Shown here in pieces: positions 11,102 through 23,245 of a stretch of DNA of 64,000 nucleotides. Each line of letters starts with the position of its first letter. Positions within the stretch are counted from its first letter, which is position 1. The translations under genes were made by a program, and so were the position numbers. Where the stretch lies: contig JAWQEG010000486.1 of the NCBI GenBank assembly GCA_033782935.1, positions 2,418,001-2,482,000 of the forward strand. The letters run 5' to 3'. Below the pieces are notes generated by a model. It saw only the letters and a program-made list of their open reading frames with translations, had not been told where the DNA came from and did no database searches. Source of the stretch: Petrolisthes cinctipes. Taxonomy: Eukaryota > Arthropoda > Malacostraca > Decapoda > Porcellanidae.

Positions 11102-11249
11102 GTAGGCATGTACAGATACCTTCTGGGACCTCTAAATATCGAATTTTCGGGTGTTTTGGGACTGAATTTGAGATATCGATTTTTTGGCACCTAGAATGTC
11201 GATTTTTAGCATGTTTTTAGCCTATATTTTGAAAATATTCTAGCACTGT
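11102..11249 (+). repeat. Monomer C2 (148 bp, 29-bp deletion form)
   Basis: Type-2 short monomer. Diagnostic states are gataccttctggg, gacctctaaatatcg, gatatcgattttttgg, aaaatgtcg (here preceded by the variant ctag) and gcactgtg at the end. After gagatat it jumps straight to cgatttt, lacking the 29 bp that run from aaacgggtac to cacatat in A and B. The 3' end (tatattttgaaaatattctagcac) differs from the ctctaacac end of A and B. Confidence 0.85.
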
Positions 11250-11425
11250 GTAGGCATGTACAGATTGCTTCTGGGACCCCAAAATATTGAATTTTCGGGT
11301 GTTTTGAGCCTGAATTTGAGATATAAACGGGTACAGAAGATACATGCACATATTGACTTTGGGCATCTAAAATATCGATTTTCAGCATGTTTTGGGCCTG
11401 TATTTTGAAAATACTCTAACACTGA
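11250..11425 (+). repeat. Monomer A1 (176 bp)
   Basis: Type-1 A monomer with gattgcttctggg, ccaaaatattgaatttt, gttttgagcctg, gggcatctaaaatatcg, tttcagcatgttttgggcctg and tattttgaaaatactctaacactga. It is the most uniform class in the window; many copies look identical by eye over most of their length. Confidence 0.85.
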
Positions 11426-11602
11426 GTAGGCATGTACAGATTGCTTCTGGGACCCCAAAATATTGAATTTTCGGGTGTTTCGAGCCTGAATTTGAGATAT
11501 AAACGGGTACTGATGATGCATACACATATCGACTTTTGTGCACCTAAAAGATCGATTTTCAGTATGTTTTGAGCATGTATTTTGAAAATACTCTAACACA
11601 GG
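11426..11602 (+). repeat. Monomer B1 (177 bp)
   Basis: Type-1 B monomer. Diagnostic states are gattgcttctggg, ccaaaatattg, a gtactga form (A and B2 have gtacaga), ttttgtgcacc and ttttgagcatg. This copy has the private variants gtgtttcgagcctg, actgatgatgcatacac and an acacaggg end; the last also occurs at 4935-4945, 7438-7446 and 9090-9098, so that variant has spread. Confidence 0.85.
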
Positions 11603-11750
11603 GTAGGCATGTACAGATCGCTTCTGGGACCCCTAAATATCGAATTTTCGGGTGTTTTGGGACTGAATTTGAGATATCGACTTTTTGGCACCTAAAAGAT
11701 CGATTTTTAGCATGTTTTTAGCCTATATTTTGAAAATATTCTAGCACTGA
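11603..11750 (+). repeat. Monomer C1 (148 bp, 29-bp deletion form)
   Basis: Type-1 short monomer with gatcgcttctggg, gacccctaaatatcg, gatatcgactttttgg, aaaagatcg and gcactgag at the end. It shares with C2 the same 29-bp deletion breakpoints and the 7-bp-arm palindrome at 11725-11739, so the deletion happened before the two trimer types separated. Confidence 0.85.
11725..11739. other. 15-bp odd-centred palindrome in C monomers
   Basis: atattttgaaaatat has 7-bp perfect arms around a central G. A and B monomers have the 13-bp version tattttgaaaata (6-bp arms). It recurs in nearly every monomer about 30 bp before the junction motif. Short dyads are common in centromeric satellites, but no function is shown here. 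Confidence 0.7.
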
Positions 11751-12753
11751 GTAGGCATGTACAGATTGCTTCTGGGACCCGAAAATATTGAATTTTCGGG
11801 TGTTTTGAGCCTGAATTTGAGATATAAACGGGTACAGAAGATACATGCACATATTGACTTTGGGCACCAAAAATATCGATTTTCAGCATGTTTTGGGCCT
11901 GAATTTTGAAAATACTGTAACACGGAGTAGGCATGTACAGATCGCTTCTGGGACCCCAAAATATCGAATTTTCGGGTGTTTAGGGCCAGAATTTGAGATA
12001 TAAACGGGTACAGAAGATGCATGCACATATCGACTTTTGGGCACCTAAAAGATCGATTTTCAGTATGTTTTTGGCCTGTATTTTGAAAATACTCTAACAC
12101 GGAGTAAGCATGTACAGATACCTTCTGGGACCTTTTAAATATCGAATTTTCGGGTGTTTTGGGACTGAATTTGAGATATCGATTTTTTGGCACCTAAAAT
12201 GTCGATTTTTAGCATGTTTTTAGCCTATATTTTGAAAATATTCTAGCACTGTGTAGGCATGTACAGATTGCTTCTGGGACCCCAAAATATTGAATTTTCG
12301 GGTGTTTTGAGCCTGAATTTGAGATATAAACGGGTACAGAAGATACATGCATATATTGACTTTGGGCATCTAAAATATCGATTTTCAGCATGTTTTGGGC
12401 CTGTATTTTTAAAATACTCTAACACTGAGTAGGCATGTACAGATTGCTTCTGGGACCCCAAAATATTGAATTTTCGGGTGTTTTGAGCCTGAATTTGAGC
12501 TATAAACGGGTACTGAAGATGCATACACATATCGACTTTTGTGCACCTAAAAGATCGATTTTCAGTATGTTTTGAGCATGTATTTTGAAAATACTCTAAC
12601 ACGGAGTAGGCATGTACAGATCGCTTCTGGGACCCCTAAATATCGAATTTTTGGGTGTTTTGGGACTGAATTTGAGATATCGACTTTTTGGCACCTAAAA
12701 GATCGATTTTTAGCATGTTTTTAGCCTATATTTTGAAAATATTCTAGCACTGA

Positions 12754-13255
12754 GTAGGCATGTACAGATTGCTTCTGGGACCCCAAAATATTTAATTTTT
12801 CGGGTGTTTTGAGCCTGAATTTGAGATATAAACGGGTACAGAAGATACATGCACATATTGACTTTGGGCACCAAAAATATCGATTTTCAGCATGTTTTGG
12901 GGCTGAATTTTGAAAATACTCTAACTCGGAGTAGGCATGTACAGATCACTTCTGGGACCCCAAAATATCGAATTTTCGGGTATATAGGGCCAGAATTTGA
13001 GATATAAACGGGTACAGAAGATGCATGCACATATCGACTTTTGGGCACCTAAAAGATCGATTTTCAGTATGTTTTGAGCATGTATTTTGAAAATACTCTA
13101 ACACGGAGTAGGCATGTACAGATAGCTTCTGGGACCCCTAAATATCGAATTTTCGGGTGTTTTGGGACTGAATTTGAGATATCGATTTTTTGGCACCTAA
13201 AATGTCGATTTTTAGCATGTTTTTAGCCTATATTTTGAAAATATTCTAGCACTGT
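12754..13255 (+). repeat. Trimer duplicated 1503 bp downstream, copy 1
   Basis: This 502-bp unit shares rare variants with 14257-14758: tttaatttttcggg, ttggggctgaa, taactcggag, cagatcacttctggg and gggtatatagggcc. Its B monomer ends like B1 (gagcatg) although it starts like B2. The two copies are separated by two ordinary trimers. Confidence 0.8.
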
Positions 13256-14256
13256 GTAGGCATGTACAGATTGCTTCTGGGACCCCAAAATATTGAATTT
13301 TCGGATGTTTTGAGCCTGAATTTGAGATATAAACGGGTACAGAAGATACATGCACATATTAACTTTGGGCATCTAAAATATCGATTTTCAGCATGTTTTG
13401 GGCCTGTATTTTGAAAATACTCTTAAACTGAGTAGGCATGTACAGATTGCTTCTGGGACCCCAAAATATTGAATTTTCGGGTGTTCTGAGCCTGAATTTG
13501 AGATATAAACGGGTACTGAAGATGCATGCACATATCGACTTTTGTGCACCTAAAAGATCGATTTCCAGTATGTTTTGAGCATGTATTTTGAAAATACTCT
13601 AACACGGAGTAGGCATGTACAGATCGTTTCTGGGACCCCTAAATATCGAATTTTCGGGTGTTTTGGGACTGAATTTGAGATATCGACTTTTTGGCACCTA
13701 AAAGATCGATTTTTAGCATGTTTTTAGCCTATATTTTGAAAATATTCTAGCACTAAGTAGGCATGTACAGATTGCTTCTGGGACCCCAAAATATTGAATT
13801 TTCGGGTGTTTTGAGCCTGAATTTGAGATATAAACGGGTACAGAAGATACATGCACATATTGACTTTGGGCACCAAAATATCGATTTTCAGCATGTTTTG
13901 GGCCTGAATTTTGAAAATACTCTAACACGGAGTAGGCACGTACAGATCGCTTCTGGGACCCCAAAATATCGAATTTTAGTGTGTTTAGGGCCAGAATTTG
14001 AGATATAAACGGGTACAGAAGATGCATGCACATATCGACTTTTGGGCACCTAAAAGATCGATTTTCAGTATGTTTTTGGCCTGTATTTTGAAAATACTCT
14101 AACACGGAGTAAGCATGTACAGATACCTGCTGGGACTTCTAAATATCGAATTTTCCGGTGTTTTGGGACTGAATTTGAGATATCGACTTTTTGGCACCTA
14201 AAAGATCGATTTTTAGCATGTTTTTAGCCTATATTTTGAAAATATTCTAGCACTGA

Positions 14257-14758
14257 GTAGGCATGTACAGATTGCTTCTGGGACCCCAAAATATTTAATT
14301 TTTCGGGTGTTTTGAGCCTGAATTTGAGATATAAACGGGTACAGAAGATACATGCACATATTGACTTTGGGCACCAAAAATATCGATTTTCAGCATGTTT
14401 TGGGGCTGAATTTTGAAAATACTCTAACTCGGAGTAGGCATGTACAGATCACTTCTGGGACCCCAAAATATCGAAATTTCGGGTATATAGGGCCAGAATT
14501 TGAGATATAAACGGGTACAGAAGATGCATGCACATATCGACTTTTGGGCACCTAAAAGATCGATTTTCAGTATGTTTTGAGCATGTATTTTGAAAATACT
14601 CTGACACGGAGTAGGCATGTACAGATCGCTTCTGGGACCCCTAAATATCGAATTTTCGGGTGTTTTGGGACTGAATTTGAGATATCGATTTTTTGGCACC
14701 TAAAATGTCGATTTTTAGCATGTTTTTAGCCTATATTTTGAAAATATTCTAGCACTGT
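14257..14758 (+). repeat. Trimer duplicated from 12754-13255, copy 2
   Basis: It carries the same set of rare variants as 12754-13255. Differences I noticed are cgaaatttcggg for cgaattttcggg, ctgacacgga for ctaacacgga, and gatcgcttctggg for gatagcttctggg in the C monomer. Confidence 0.8.
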
Positions 14759-15760
14759 GTAGGCATGTACAGATTGCTTCTGGGACCCCAAAATATTGAA
14801 TTTTCGGGTGTTTTGAGCCTGAATTCGAGATATAAACGGGTACAGAAGATACATGCACATATTGACTTTGGGCATCTAAAATATCGATTTTCAGCATGTT
14901 TTGGGCCTGTATTTTGAAAATACTCTAACACTGAGTAGGCATGTACAGATTGCTTCTGGGACCCCAAAATATTGAATTTTCGGGTGTTTTGAGCCTGAAT
15001 TTGAGATATAAACGGGTACTGAAGATGCATACACATATCGACTTTTGTGCACCTAAAAGATCGATTTTCAGTATGTTTTGAGCATGTATTTTGAAAATAC
15101 TCTAACACGGAGTAGGCATGTACAGATCGTTCCTGGGACCCCTACATATCGAATTTTCGGGTGTTTTGGGACTGAATTTGAGATATCGACTTTTTGGCAC
15201 CTAAAAGATCGATTTTTAGCATGTTTTTAGCCTATATTTTGAAAATATTCTAGCACTGGGTAGGCATGTACAGATTGCTTCTGGGACCCCAAAATATTGA
15301 ATTTTCGGGTGTTTTGAGCCTGAATTTGAGATATAAACGGGTACAGAAGATACATGCACATATTGACTTTGGGCACCAAAAATATCGATTTTCAGCATGT
15401 TTTATGCCTGAATTTTGAAAATACTCTAACTCGGAGTAGGCATGTACAGATCGCTTCTAGGACCCCAAAATATCGAATTTTCGGGTGTTTAGGGCCAGAA
15501 TTTGAGATATAAACGGGTACAGAAGATGCATGCACATATCGACTTTTGGGCACCTAAAAGATCGATTTTCAGTATGTTTTTGGCCTGTATTTTGAAAATA
15601 CTCTAAAACGGAGTGGGCATGTACAGATACCTTCTGGGACCTCTAAATATCGAATTTTCGGGTGTTTTGGGACTGAATTTGAGATATCGATTTTTTGGCA
15701 CCTAAAAGATCGATTTTTAGCATGTTTTTAGCCTATATTTTGAAAATATTCTAGCACTGA

Positions 15761-16085
15761 GTAGGCATGTACAGATTGCTTCTGGGACCTTAAAATATCG
15801 AATTTTCGGGTGTTTTGAGCCTGAATTTGAGATATAAACGGGTACTGAAGATGCATGCACATATCGACTTTTGTGCACCTAAAAGATCGATTTTCAGTAT
15901 GTTTTGAGCATGTATTTTGAAAATACTCTAACACGGAGTAGGCATGTACAGATCGCTTCTGGGACCCCTAAATATCGAATTTTCGGGTGTTTTGGGACTG
16001 AATTTGAGATATCGACTTTTTGGCACCTAAAAGATCGATTTTTAGCATGTTTTTAGCCTATATTTTGAAAATATTCTAGCACTGA
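15761..16085 (+). repeat. Dimeric unit B1-C1 (325 bp, A missing)
   Basis: The B1 monomer (gtactgaag, tgtgcacc, gagcatg) has the private variant gggaccttaaaatatcg and directly follows a C monomer. C1 completes the unit. Confidence 0.85.
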
Positions 16086-19000
16086 GTAGGCATGTACAGA
16101 TTGCTTCTGGGACCCCAAAATATTGATTTTTCGGGTGTTTTGAACCTGAATTTGAGATATAAACGGGTACAGAAGATACATGCACATATTGACTTTGGGC
16201 ACCAAAAATATCGATTTTCAGCATGTTTTGGGCCTGAATTTTGAAAATACTCTAACACGGAGTAGGCATGTACAGATCGCTTCTGGGACCCCAAAATATC
16301 GAATTTTCGGGTGTTTAGGGCCAGAATTTGAGATATAAACGGGTACAGAAGATGCATGCACATATCGACTTTTGGGCACCTAAAAGATCGATTTTCAGTA
16401 TGTTTTTGGCCTGTATTTTGAAAATACTCTAACAAGAATTAGGCATGTACAGATACCTTCTGGGACCTCTAAATATCGAATTTTCGGGTGTTTTGGAACT
16501 GAATTTGAGATATCGATTTTTTGGCACCTAAAATGTCGATTTTTAGCATGTTTTTAGCCTATATTTTGAAAATATTCTAGCACTGTGTAGGCATGTACAG
16601 ATTGCTTCTGGGACCCCAAAATATTGAATTTTCGGGTGTTTTGAGCCTAAATTTGAGATATAAACGGGTACAGAAGATACATGCACATATTGACTTTGGG
16701 CATCTAAAATATCGATTTTCAGCATGTTTTGGGCCTGTATTTTGAAAATACTCTAACACTGAGTAGGCATGTACAGATTGCTTTTGGGACCCCAAAATAT
16801 CGAATTTTCGGGTGTTTAGGGCCAGAATTTGAGATATAAACGGGTACAGAAGATGCATGCACATATCGACTTTTGGGCACCTAAAAGATCGATTTTCAGT
16901 ATGTTTTTGGCCTGTATTTTGAAAATACTCTAACACGGAGTAGGCATGTACAGATACCTTCTGGGACCTCTAAATATCGAATTTTCGGGTGTTTTGGGAC
17001 TGAATTTGAGATATCGATTTATTGGCACCTAAAATGTCGATTTTTAGCATGTTTTTCGTCTATATTTTGAAAATATTCTAGCACTGTGTAGGCATGTACA
17101 GATTGCTTCTGGGACCACAAAATATTGAATTTTCGGGTGTTTTGAGCCTGAATTTGAGATATAAACGGGTACAGAAGATACATGCACATATTGACTTTGG
17201 GCATCTAAAATATCGATTTTCAGCATGTTTTGGGCCTGTATTTTGAAAATACTCTAACACTGAGTAGGCATGTACAGATTGCTTCTGGGACCCCAAAATA
17301 TTGAATTTTCGGGTGTTTTGAGCCTGAATTTGAGATATAAACGGGTACTGAAGATGCATGCACATATCGACTTTTGTGCACCTAAAAGATCGATTTTCAG
17401 TATGTTTTGAGCATGTATTTTGAAAATACTCTAACACGGAGTAGGCATGTACAGATCGCTTCTGGGACCCCTAAATATCGAATTTTCGGGTGTTTTGGGA
17501 CTGAATTTGAGATATCGACTTTTTGGCACCTAGAAGATCGATTTTTAGCATGTTCTTAGCCTGTATTTTGAAAATATTCTAGCACTGAGTAGGCAGGTAC
17601 AGATTGCTTCTGGGACCCAAAAATATTGATTTTCCGGGTGTTTTGAGCCTGAATTTGAGATATAAACGGGTACAGAAGATACATGCACATATTGACTTTG
17701 GGCACCAAAAATATCGATTTTCAGCATGTTTTGGGCCTGAATTTTGAAAATACTCTAACACGGAGTAGGCATGTACAGATCGCTTCTGGGACCCCAAAAT
17801 ATCGAATTTTCGGGTGTTTAGGGCCAGAATTTGAGATATAAACGGGTACAGAAGATGCATGCACATATCGACTTTTGGGCACCTGAAAGATCGATTTTCA
17901 GTATGTTTTGCCCCGTATTTTGAAAATACTCTAACACGGAGTAGGCATGTACAGATACCTTCTGGGACCTCTAAATATCGAATTTTCGGGTGTTTTGGGA
18001 CTGAATTTGAGATATCGATTTATTTGCACCTAAAATGTCGATTTTTAGCATGTTTTTCGCCTATATTTTGAAAATATTCTAGCACTGTGTAGGCATGTAC
18101 AGATTGCTTCTGGGACCCCAAAATATTGAATTTTCGGGTGTTTTGAGCCTGAATTTGAGATATAAACGGGTACAGAAGATACATGCACATATTGACTTTG
18201 AGCACCAAAAATATCGATTTTCAGCATGTTTTGGGCCTGTATTTTGAAAATACTCTAACACTGAGTAGGCATGTACAGATTGCTTCTGGGACCCCAAAAT
18301 ATTGAATTTTCGGGTGTTTTGAGCCTGAATTTGAGATATAAACGGGTACTGAAGATGCATGCACATATCGACTTTTGTGCACCTAAAAGATCGATTTTCA
18401 GTATGTTTTGAGCATGTATTTTGAAAATACTCTAACACGGAGTAGGCATGTACAGATCGCTTCTGGGACCCCTAAATATCGAATTTTCGGGTGTTTTGGG
18501 ACTGAATTTGAGATATCGACTTTTTGGCACCTAGAAGATCGATTTTTAGCATGTTCTTAGCCTGTATTTTGAAAATATTCTAGCACTGAGTAGGCATGTA
18601 CAGATTGCTTCTGGGACCCCAAAATATTGATTTTTCGGGTGTTTTGAGCCTGAATTTGAGATATAAACGGGTACAGAAGATACATGCACATATTGACTTT
18701 GGGCACCAAAAATATCGATTTTCAGCATGTTTTGGGCCTGAATTTTGAAAATACTCTAACACGGAGTAGGCATGTACAGATCGCTTCTGGGACCCCAAAA
18801 TATCGAATTTTCGGGTGTTTAGGGCCAGAATTTGAGATATAAACGGGTACAGAAGATGCATGCACATATCGACTTTTGGGCACCTAAAAGATCGATTTTC
18901 AGTATGTTTTTGGCTGTATTTTGAAAATACTCTAACAAGAATTAGGCATGTACAGATACCTTCTGGGACCTCTAAATATCGAATTTTCGGGTGTTTTGGG

Positions 19001-20591
19001 ACTGAATTTGATATATCGATTTTTTGGCACCTAAAATGTCGATTTTTAGCATGTTTTTAGCCTATATTTTAAAAATATTCTAGCACTGTGTAGGCATGTA
19101 CAGATTGCTTCTGGGACCCCAAAATATTGAATTTTCGGGTGTTTTGAGCCTGAATTTGAGATATAAACGGGTACAGAAGATACATGCACATATTGACTTT
19201 GGGCATCTAAAATATCGATTTTCAGCATGTTTTGGGCCTGTATTTTGAAAATACTCTAACACTGAGTAGGCATGTACAGATTGCTTCTGGGACCCCAAAA
19301 TATTGAATTTTCGGGTGTTTTGAGCCTGAATTTGAGATATAAACGGGTACTGAAGATGCATGCACATATCGACTTTTGTGCACCTAAAAGATCGATTTTC
19401 AGTATGTTTTGAGCATGTATTTTGAAAATACTCTAACACGGAGTAGGCATGTACAGGTCGCTTCTGGGACCCCTAAATATCGAATTTTCGGGTGTTTTGG
19501 GACTGAATTTGAGATATCGACTTTTTGGCACCTAAAAGATCAATTTTTAGCATGTTTTTAGCCTATATTTTGAAAATATTCTAGCACTGAGTAGGCATGT
19601 ACAGATTGCTTCTGGGACCCCAAAATATTGAATTTTCGGGTGTTTTGAGCCTGAATTTGAGATATAAACGGGTACAGAAGATACATGCACATATTGACTT
19701 TGGGCACCAAAAATATCGATTTTCAGCATGTTTTGGGCCTGAATTTTGAAAATACTCTAACACGGAGTAGGCATGTACAGATCGCTTCTGGGACCCCAAA
19801 ATATCGAATTTTCGGGTGTTTAGGGCCAGAATTTGAGATATAAACGGGTACAGAAGATGCATGCACATATCGACTTTTGGGCACCTGAAAGATCGATTTT
19901 CAGTATGTTTTGCCCCGTATTTTGAAAATACTCTAACACGGAGTAGGCATGTACAGATACCTTCTGGGACCTCTAAATATCGAATTTTCGGGTGTTTTGG
20001 GACTGAATTTGATATATCGATTTATTGGCACCTAAAATGTCGATTTTTAGCATGTTTTTCGCCTATATTTTGAAAATATTCTAGCACTGTGTAGGCATGT
20101 ACAGATTGCTTCTGGGACCCCAAAATATTGAATTTTCGGGTGTTTTGAGCCTGAATTTGAAATATAAACGGGTACAGAAGATACATGCACATATTGACTT
20201 TGGGCATCTAAAATATCGATTTTCAGCATGTTTTGGGCCTGTATTTTGAAAATACTCTAACACTGAGTAGGCATGTACAGATTGCTTCTGGGTCCCCAAA
20301 ATATTGAATTTTCGGGTGTTTTGAGCCTGAATTTGAGATATAAACGGGTACTGAAGATGCATGCACATATCGACTTTTGTGCACCTAAAAGATCGATTTT
20401 CAGTATGTTTTGAGCATGTATTTTGAAAATACTCTAACACGGAGTAGGCATGTACAGATACCTTTTGGGACCTCTAAATATCGAATTTTCGGGTGTTATG
20501 GGACTGAATTTAAGATATCGATTTTTTGGCACCTATAATATCGATTTTTAGCATGTTTTTAGCATATATTTTGAAAATATTCTAGCACTGA
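16086..20591 (+). repeat. Run of nine trimers with an internal ~2.0-kb block duplication
   Basis: Unit starts are near 16086, 16587, 17088, 17589, 18089, 18590, 19090, 19591 and 20091. Variants unite units about 2002 bp apart: gttttgccccgtatt at 17904 and 19906, cgatttatt/gcacc near 18018 and 20020, and gtttttcgcc at 18053 and 20055. The variant tctaacaagaattaggc occurs near 16431 and 18935, and again at 21764 outside this run. Confidence 0.8.
18530..19590 (+). repeat. Block shared with 21358-22418 (offset about 2828 bp), copy 1
   Basis: Shared private variants in order are cctagaagatcg with gttcttagcctg, tattgatttttcggg, aacaagaattaggc, gatatatcg and atattttaaaaatattc. The order and spacing are the same in both places, differing by one base because copy 1 has lost a base in ttggctgtatt near 18912. 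Confidence 0.8.
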
Positions 20592-20916
20592 GTAGGCATG
20601 TACAGATTGCTTCTGGGACCCCAAAATATTGAATTTTCGGGTGTTTTGAGCCTGAATTTGAGATATAAACGGGTACTGAAGATACATGCACATATCGACT
20701 TTTGTGCACCTAAAAGATCGATTTTCAGTATGTTTTGAGCATGTATTTTGAAAATACTCTAACACGGAGTAGGCATGTACAGATCGCTTCTGGGACCCGT
20801 AAATATCGAATTTTCGGGTGTTTTGGGACTGAATTTGAGATATCGACTTTTTGGCACCTAAAAGATCGATTTTTAGCATGTTTTTAGCCTATATTTTGAA
20901 AATATTCTAGCACTGT
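20592..20916 (+). repeat. Dimeric unit B1-C1 (325 bp), linked to 22921-23245
   Basis: A B1-type monomer with acatgcacatatcg directly follows a C monomer that carries the rare variants ccttttggg, gtgttatggg and cctataatatcg (20458-20545). The same C variants precede the dimer at 22921, at an offset of 2329 bp, so the two dimers come from one duplicated segment. Confidence 0.8.
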
Positions 20917-22920
20917 GTAGGCATGTACAGATTGCTTCTGGGACCCCAAAATATTGATTTTTCGGGTGTTTTGGGCCTGAATTTGAGATATAAACGGGTA
21001 CAGAAGATACATGCACATATTGACTTTGGGCACCAAATATATCGATTTTCAGCATGTTTTGGGCCTGAATTTTGAAAATACTCTAACACGGAGTAGGCAT
21101 GTACAGATCGCTTCTGGGACCCGAAAATATCGAATTTTCGAGTGTTTAGGGCCAGAATTTGAGATATAAACGGGTACAGAAGATGCATGCACATATCGAC
21201 TTTTGTGCACCTAAAAGATCGATTTTCAGTATGTTTTGAGCATGTATTTTGAAAATACTCTAACACGGAGTAGGCATGTACAGATCGCTTCTGGGACCCC
21301 TAAATATCGAATTTTCGGGTGTTTTGGGACTGAATTTGAGATATCGACTTTTTGGCACCTAGAAGATCGATTTTTAGCATGTTCTTAGCCTGTATTTTGA
21401 AAATATTCTAGCACTGAGTAGGCATGTACAGATTGCTTCTGGGACCCCAAAATATTGATTTTTCGGGTGTTTTGAGCCTGAATTTGAGATATAAACGGGT
21501 ACAGAAGATACATGCACATATTGACTTTGGGCACCAAAAATATCGATTTTCAGCATGTTTTGGGCCTGAATTTTGAAAATACTCTAACACGGAGTAGGCA
21601 TGTACAGATCGCTTCTGGGACCCCAAAATATCGAATTTTCGGGTGTTTAGGGCCAGAATTTGAGATATAAACGGGTACAGAAGATGCATGCACATATCGA
21701 CTTTTGGGCACCTAAAAGATCGATTTTCAGTATGTTTTTGGCCTGTATTTTGAAAATACTCTAACAAGAATTAGGCATGTACAGATACCTTCTGGGACCT
21801 CTTAATATCGAATTTTCGGGTGTTTTGGGACTGAATTTGATATATCGATTTTTTGGCACCTAAAATGTCGATTTTTAGCATGTTTTTAGCCTATATTTTA
21901 AAAATATTCTAGCACTGTGTAGGCATGTACAGATTGCTTCTGGGACCCCAAAATATTGAATTTTCGGGTGTTTTGAGCCTGAATTTGAGATATAAACGGG
22001 TACAGAAGATACATGCACATATTGACTTTGGGCATCTAAAATATCGATTTTCAGCATGTTTTGGGCCTGTATTTTGAAAATACTCTAACACTGAGTAGGC
22101 ATGTACAGATTGCTTCTGGGACCCCAAAATATTGAATTTTCGGGTGTTTTGAGCCTGAATTTGAGATATAAACGGGTACTGAAGATGCATGCACATATCG
22201 ACTTTTGTGCACCTAAAAGATCGATTTTCAGTATGTTTTGAGCATGTATTTTGAAAATACTCTAACACGGAGTAGGCATGTACAGATCGCTTCTGGGACC
22301 CCTAAATATCGAATTTTCGGGTGTTTTGGGACTGAATTTGAGATATCGACTTTTTGGCACCTAAAATGTCGATTTTTAGCATGTTTTTAGCCTATATTTT
22401 GAATATATTCTAGCACTGAGTAGGCATGTACAGATTGCTTCTTGGACCCCAAAATATTGAATTTTCGGGTGTTTTGAGCCTGAATTTTAGATATAAACAG
22501 GTACAGAAGATACATGCACATATTGACTTTGGGCACCAAAAATATCGATTTTCTGCATGTTTTGGGCCTGAATTTTGAAAATACTCTAACACGGAGTAGG
22601 CATGTACAGATCGCTTCTGGGACCCCAAAATATCGAATTTTCGGGTGTTTAGGGCCAGAATTTGAGATATAAACGGGTACAGAAGATGCATGCACATATC
22701 GACTTTTGGGCCCCTAAAAGATCGATTTTCAGTATGTTTTTGGCCTGTATTTTGAAAATACTCTAACACGGAGTAGGCATGTACAGATACCTTTTGGGAC
22801 CTCTAAATATCGAATTTTCGGGTGTTATGGGACTGAATTTGAGATATCGATTTTTTGGCACCTATAATATCGATTTTTAGCATGTTTTTAGCCTATATTT
22901 TGAAAATATTCTAGCACTGA
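20917..22920 (+). repeat. Four trimers
   Basis: Unit starts are near 20917, 21418, 21919 and 22420, with A states 2-2-1-2. 21358-22418 is the second copy of the block at 18530-19590. Private variants include caccaaatatatcg near 21031, gaatatattctagc at 22401 and tttctgcatg at 22551. Confidence 0.8.
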
Positions 22921-23245
22921 GTAGGCATGTACAGATTGCTTCTGGGACCCCAAAATATTGAATTTTCAGGTGTTTTGAGCCTGAATTTGAGATATAAACG
23001 GGTACTGAAGATGCATGCACATATCGACTTTTGTGCACCTAAAAGATCGATTTTCAGTATGTTTTGAGCATGTATTTTGAAAATACTCTAACACGGAGTA
23101 GACATGTACAGATCGCTTCTGGGACCCCTAAATATCGAATTTTCGGGTGTTTTGGGACTGAATTTGAGATATCGACTTTTTGGCACCTAAAAGATCGATT
23201 TTTAGCATGTTTTTAGCCTATATTTTGAAAATATTCTAGCACTGA
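22921..23245 (+). repeat. Dimeric unit B1-C1 (325 bp), linked to 20592-20916
   Basis: The B1 monomer has the private variant ttttcaggtgttttg. The preceding C monomer (22773-22920) shares ccttttggg, gtgttatggg and cctataatatcg with the one before 20592. C1 follows with gtagacatg at its start. Confidence 0.8.

Larger units (their letters stand above)
10749..11750 (+). repeat. Representative 1002-bp six-monomer higher-order repeat (A2-B2-C2-A1-B1-C1)
   Basis: A clean example of the longest regularly repeated unit. It consists of one type-2 trimer (10749-11249) followed by one type-1 trimer (11250-11750), each exactly 501 bp. The two trimers differ at many fixed positions that recur in the same combination across the window, so they are true HOR classes and not random variants. 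The same alternation is seen best at 10749-13756 and 29532-32516. Confidence 0.85.
9246..15760 (+). repeat. Longest regular run: thirteen trimers
   Basis: Unit starts are near 9246, 9747, 10248, 10749, 11250, 11751, 12253, 12754, 13256, 13757, 14257, 14759 and 15260. By the A-monomer state the order is 2-1-1-2-1-2-1-2-1-2-2-1-2, so alternation holds except at 9747/10248 and 13757/14257. One-base shifts come from ccttttaaat near 12132, tttaatttttcggg near 12791 and 14293, and caccaaaatatc near 13871. Confidence 0.85.

Noticed and set aside
11102..11249. Second CENP-B-box candidate around tatcgaattttcgggtg, which has TCGA and CGGG elements.
   Set aside because: The spacing between the two elements is wrong by one base for the box on either strand, so it does not fit the pattern.
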